The notes below the pieces were generated by a model. It had not been told where the DNA came from. It made no database searches and saw only the letters and a list, made by a program, of their open reading frames with translations. This document shows positions 60,576 through 64,000 of a stretch of 64,000 nucleotides of DNA, piece by piece. How positions within the stretch are numbered: the first letter of the stretch is position 1; each line of letters opens with the position of its first letter. The translations under genes and the position numbers were made by a program. Origin of the DNA: Daphnia pulex (Eukaryota; Arthropoda; Branchiopoda; Diplostraca; Daphniidae); assembly GCF_021134715.1 (NCBI RefSeq), contig NC_060026.1, positions 15,863,001 to 15,927,000 on the forward strand, read 5' to 3'.

Positions 60576-61189
60576 TTTTTCACTATAAAGTAGTGGTGGT
60601 CACTGTAGTCAGCCATGGGTAATACCTTACCAAAATTTCCGATCATCTCCACCCAGAGTTGATCGGCTGTTTCAACTTTTGCGTCGACGTACGCAAATGG
60701 CTATCGGTTTGGAATTGGTGTCGCCGTGATCGATTGCTGATCGAACCGGATCGAACGGCATGTGTCTGAAATTAATGAGGAATAGCCGCAACAAAAACAC
60801 GGAGGAGGGGGAGAGTATGTCACGAATCCGTCGTTTACGAAACTGCAAATAAAAAAAGGGGGGGGGGGGAGATGGTCGTCATTGGGACTTAACGAAACCG
60901 GACCCAATTCCTATTACGTCAATCGAAATGTCATCGATCATTTCAGCCCAGGAGACATGTGAATACTCTGCCAGTCAAATTAAAGACTGACCTCCATATC
61001 TTAACAGCCCCCGAGGGCGGAAGGGAAAAAAAAAGACAGGTGAATGGGAAAAATAAAAGAGGCACATTTTGGTGTACAACACTGTTAAATGCTCCGCGTA
61101 CACCGGCTATTTATATCTAGATGTAATACGTGAAATGTGGTGTAGTGGTGAAGCGACTGTCTTAACTTAGCAAAAATTGATGATAAAAT
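60576..61189. other. Sequence between the direct repeats
   Basis: Includes a G-run near 60,858-60,870 and A-rich tracts. No gene recognised. Confidence 0.4.
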
Positions 61190-61785
61190 TGAAAATTGGG
61201 CTGGCAAAGTTATGATGTCATGTCATCTTTTTTTTTCTGAGGGAGGGGCGTTGGCCACATCTTTTTTTTACTATTGTCATTGGCAATTAAACATCTCATC
61301 CATACATGTTAGCACCCACCCCACTTTGGTGGGTGGGTGGTTGGGTGACGAGGGTTGGGTGGGTGGGTGACGGCACTTGAACAAAGAGTCGGCTTGGTCA
61401 CATGATGGACGGCCTCGCAAGGTGAGGCAGCAGGTCGTGACGCGTGCCGTGAAATTTTGAGGGAGGGTTTTGGGAGGAGATTGAAATGGTTAGCAGAAAT
61501 AGTGCTAATGAAAAAAGAAATTGGGGAATACCTGAAGGCTTTAATATTCGCAAGGAGGGTGATTGAAGTTCCGTCCTCGGAGTTGATGGGTCCCATTCTT
61601 TCTAGGTTGGTTGGGCAACCACGGGAGTCAATCAGGAGGAGTTGGTTGTTTTCTTTGCTGTCCGTAGCGATCAGATCGCGGACAAATATTGCTCGGATAC
61701 ATAGGTTTTTCGGGCTCCTGGATCTCGAAGAAGAGAATTTGCTTTCCAATTTTTCCAATTCGACTGTTGGCTGGCTGGATGCAGA
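61190..61785 (+). repeat. Direct repeat, copy 2
   Basis: Same orientation as copy 1 and about 1.2 kb away. The G-quadruplex pattern is at 61362-61377. The central 130 bp (about 61,565-61,700) is absent from copy 1. Confidence 0.8.
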
Positions 61786-62747
61786 TTGGTATTTGATAAA
61801 TGCAATAAGGAAGCAACAAAATTTCTAAAAACGAAATTTAAATTATTTTACATCACAAATCATTGTTTTACAAATCACAAATGACTTACCTTCGCTTCCA
61901 TATTTTTGTAAGTTGTTTTTAAGAACTAGGGCTAGAAAATCTTTTGGAAAATAGGGAAAAAGGGAAAATTGAAGAAAACAGGGAAATGTTTGGGGAAAAT
62001 CAGGGTTCAATTGAAAAAAAGAGTCCGCCGCCCAGCCGGGCTTGCTGCTGGCCATCTCTGGATGTCTCAACAATGCTTAAATACTAAATAAAATGCGAAT
62101 GAAGATAAACAGAAAAAAACACGTCGTCTAAAGACGACATAAAGTTGATGAACGGTTTGGTTCAGCTGTATTCAAAGCATGTTAGGAATTGGATGAATTG
62201 GAAGTTTTGGGAATTGGATCGCTTCCACGACCCATATCATGTAAAAAAATTTTAAAACCCCAATAAAAGGGATGCCGATGACTCTTTTTCCCCTGGTTCA
62301 GTCGATGGGAAATCGGGGGAAAATGGGGGAAATATAAGGGGAAAAATCGGCGAAAATGTTTTCCCTTGGTTCACTTGAATAAAATTGATTTGGTTTTTTT
62401 GTTTGACAAATATCTTGGCTTCCATGTTTTTTGGTTAGTTGTTTTAGAGAACATTGGCTAGAATAACTAGAGCTGGAAAATCTAGAGTGAAGAAAATCTG
62501 GTTGACGACGAGTTGGGGGTGGGCGGGGGTGGACTTCTCGGAGCCATACGAATGATCCTTGAGAATGAGGCTATGGGAACTTGGGAAATCGGGAAAATTG
62601 GGAGAATAGGGGAAATGATGAAATTTCTAATGGGCGTAAGATTTTCTATGTATAAAATTACCTGCAGGTAGTACGGAGCAAAAAACGACGCAAAAATCGA
62701 TAACATGGCAAAAAAAACTCCTCTTGCCCAGGGACTCTTGACACAAG
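61786..62747. other. Repeat-like intergenic sequence
   Basis: Two GGGAAAA-rich stretches (about 61,940-62,000 and 62,310-62,345) and two related segments (GCTTCCAT near 61,896 and GGCTTCCATG near 62,417, each leading to AGTTGTTTT) suggest further diverged repeat copies. No gene seen. Confidence 0.4.
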
Positions 62748-64000
62748 TCAAGTTGAACTGGTCGTCTTGTTTGAAGATGGTGGATCCAACAAGTAATGAA
62801 AACTATTTTTGTGCTTTAGAATGTAAGCAGGCGCATAGAGGGGATCCTGTTCCGGCTTGACTAGGAAGAATGGTTGTGAATTGTCGAACCAGCGTCCATT
62901 TTGGATCAATCCAGAAATGTATCCGAGATCTAATTTATCAGGAAAGTCACCCCATCGCGGTTTATCGTCCTTTTGGGCCAACGTTAATTTGAGCTTGATT
63001 CCTTCCGGACTGTAGCACCAGGAACAATGGAATCCGGCGTAAGCGCCAACCTCGTCAATGTTCCACTCCTTGACAGGATGGCCGCTCTTCTTGTAAGTCT
63101 CCACTCGGCTTAGCAGTGGTTCGGTCGTGAGGTAATTACGGCGGATGCTCATTACCTTGCCGTCGTAGATTTGACGAATCATCCGCATTGTAGAAATGGC
63201 CACGATACGAGTGACGTCTTCAACGTGCGGCGAATCACTGACGGATCGTTTCCAGAAGAAACCATAGATGGACCAACGCAAAGTCAAGGCAATCGGTTCC
63301 GGATAACCATCGTAAAGCTTCAAAAAGAGCAAGACGTTCCTATCGGGAATCTCGTCGGCAGCATCCAGCAACAAAGATAGATCGTCATCTCGAATACCTG
63401 AAACCGCCCCAGCAACAACAAGAACAAAAAAATATCCGTCCGTCAAAGTTAAAATTTTTTAGAATAGATATCGAATAGGCTGGAATAAAAACTGACAGGA
63501 AACGAACCTTTGATGCGTTTAAGGCCTTCCTGGCCCATGTAGTCACGTATAAATGTTTCTGCAAACCACCCGTCTGTCAGTCCCTCAGGTGGGAAGTGAT
63601 CGATGAAGATGTGGATAATTTTGTGCTGGAAGCCGCTCATGAATCCCTTGCGAAGTTCCGGCAGTAGGTACAATGGGCTCGCATCCCCTCCAGCCGTCAG
63701 ATTAGATTCGCCAACGATAACAACATCCAACACATCACCCACTTCTTCGAGTCGAACTTGAAAGAATTCGAGCTCGTGGTTGATGTTTAGTCCGTGGATG
63801 AGACGACGTGGCGTCTTCCGTATACTTTCAAATCGGAACAATTGTTTTAAGTCTGACAAGAGTGCCAGACTGGGCCCGGTATGCCACAATCACGTCCGTA
63901 AAAACCCACCAAACAGGTGCAACTGGAACCCGGGGGAGAGCTGCTGCTTTTCATCAAATCCGTCCCGGTCGTAAAACAGCTCAAGTCGTTGGGTAGGAAC
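62748..64000 (-). CDS. Mgat3: MGAT3-type beta-1,4-N-acetylglucosaminyltransferase (partial, GT17)
   Basis: Type II Golgi enzyme of glycosyltransferase family 17, which in vertebrates adds the bisecting GlcNAc to N-glycans. Exons 63508-64000 (continuing off the right edge) and 62748-63397 are joined by a GT-AG intron. An EGF-like stretch (CTCLVGFYGRDCGIPGPVW) precedes PRRLIHGLNINHELEFFQVR, then VIVGESNLTAGGD and HIFIDHFPPEGLTDGWFAE. Exon 2 has DEIPDRNVLLFLKLYDGYPE, FHCSWCYSPEGIKLKL and PRWGDFPDKLDLGYISGLI. The metal-binding stretch reads LLDAADEIP where vertebrates have an extra Asp. The EGF-like part and the catalytic part lie in different frames, switching near 63,855-63,885; there is no room for an intron between them. 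This is either a sequence error or a broken gene. Confidence 0.85.

Noticed and set aside
61138-61170. Sequence GGTGTAGTGGTGAAGCGACTG resembling a tRNA A-box region
   Set aside because: No B box or cloverleaf partner at the proper distance.

Overview
The window looks like nuclear DNA of a small-genome arthropod, most likely a branchiopod crustacean such as Daphnia. The reasons are very short GT-AG introns (often 55-90 bp), compact head-to-head and tail-to-tail metazoan housekeeping genes, and tandem arrays of lineage-type secreted protein genes with TATA-Inr promoters. The species is an inference. All gene models were built by hand from splice signals and reading-frame continuity; none was checked by search or RNA.

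Region 1 (1-9,150, minus strand) is a tandem array of five CRAL-TRIO / alpha-tocopherol-transfer-like lipid carrier genes with the same seven-exon structure. One runs off the left edge, three are intact, and one (6,050-7,055) is a decayed copy. Promoter-proximal 5'UTR exons and paired GATA-type motifs recur upstream of the members, and one extra promoter/UTR copy stands without a gene. A 438-bp MITE-like element sits in an intron of the first gene.

Region 2 (10,130-28,240) holds five paralogues of an unrecognised secreted protein (four on +, one on -). Each has a signal peptide, two similar Thr/Ser-rich beta-type modules and two polybasic (furin-like) cleavage motifs. Between them lie two paralogous secreted mucin-like genes (minus strand), whose signal exons are conserved but whose Thr/Pro repeats have diverged. 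Duplicated non-coding blocks surround them.

Region 3 (30,014-36,257) is a large inverted repeat with two arms of about 1.93 kb and a 2.4-kb spacer. The spacer contains a frameshifted, truncated relic of mitochondrial ribosomal protein MRPS35. A recurring exon-like module is spread over arms, spacer and flank.

Region 4 (37,113-59,295) is conserved housekeeping sequence: NDUFB11 (+), RNF220 (-, with a 10.6-kb first coding-region intron), AIP (+), a probable TTI2 (-), CDK5 (+, with a 15-nt microexon) and SPAG7 (-). Adjacent genes are arranged divergently or convergently.

Region 5 (59,296-64,000) has a pair of direct repeats with G-quadruplex-type runs, then the 3' part of an MGAT3-type N-acetylglucosaminyltransferase gene (-) that runs off the right edge and shows an apparent frameshift.
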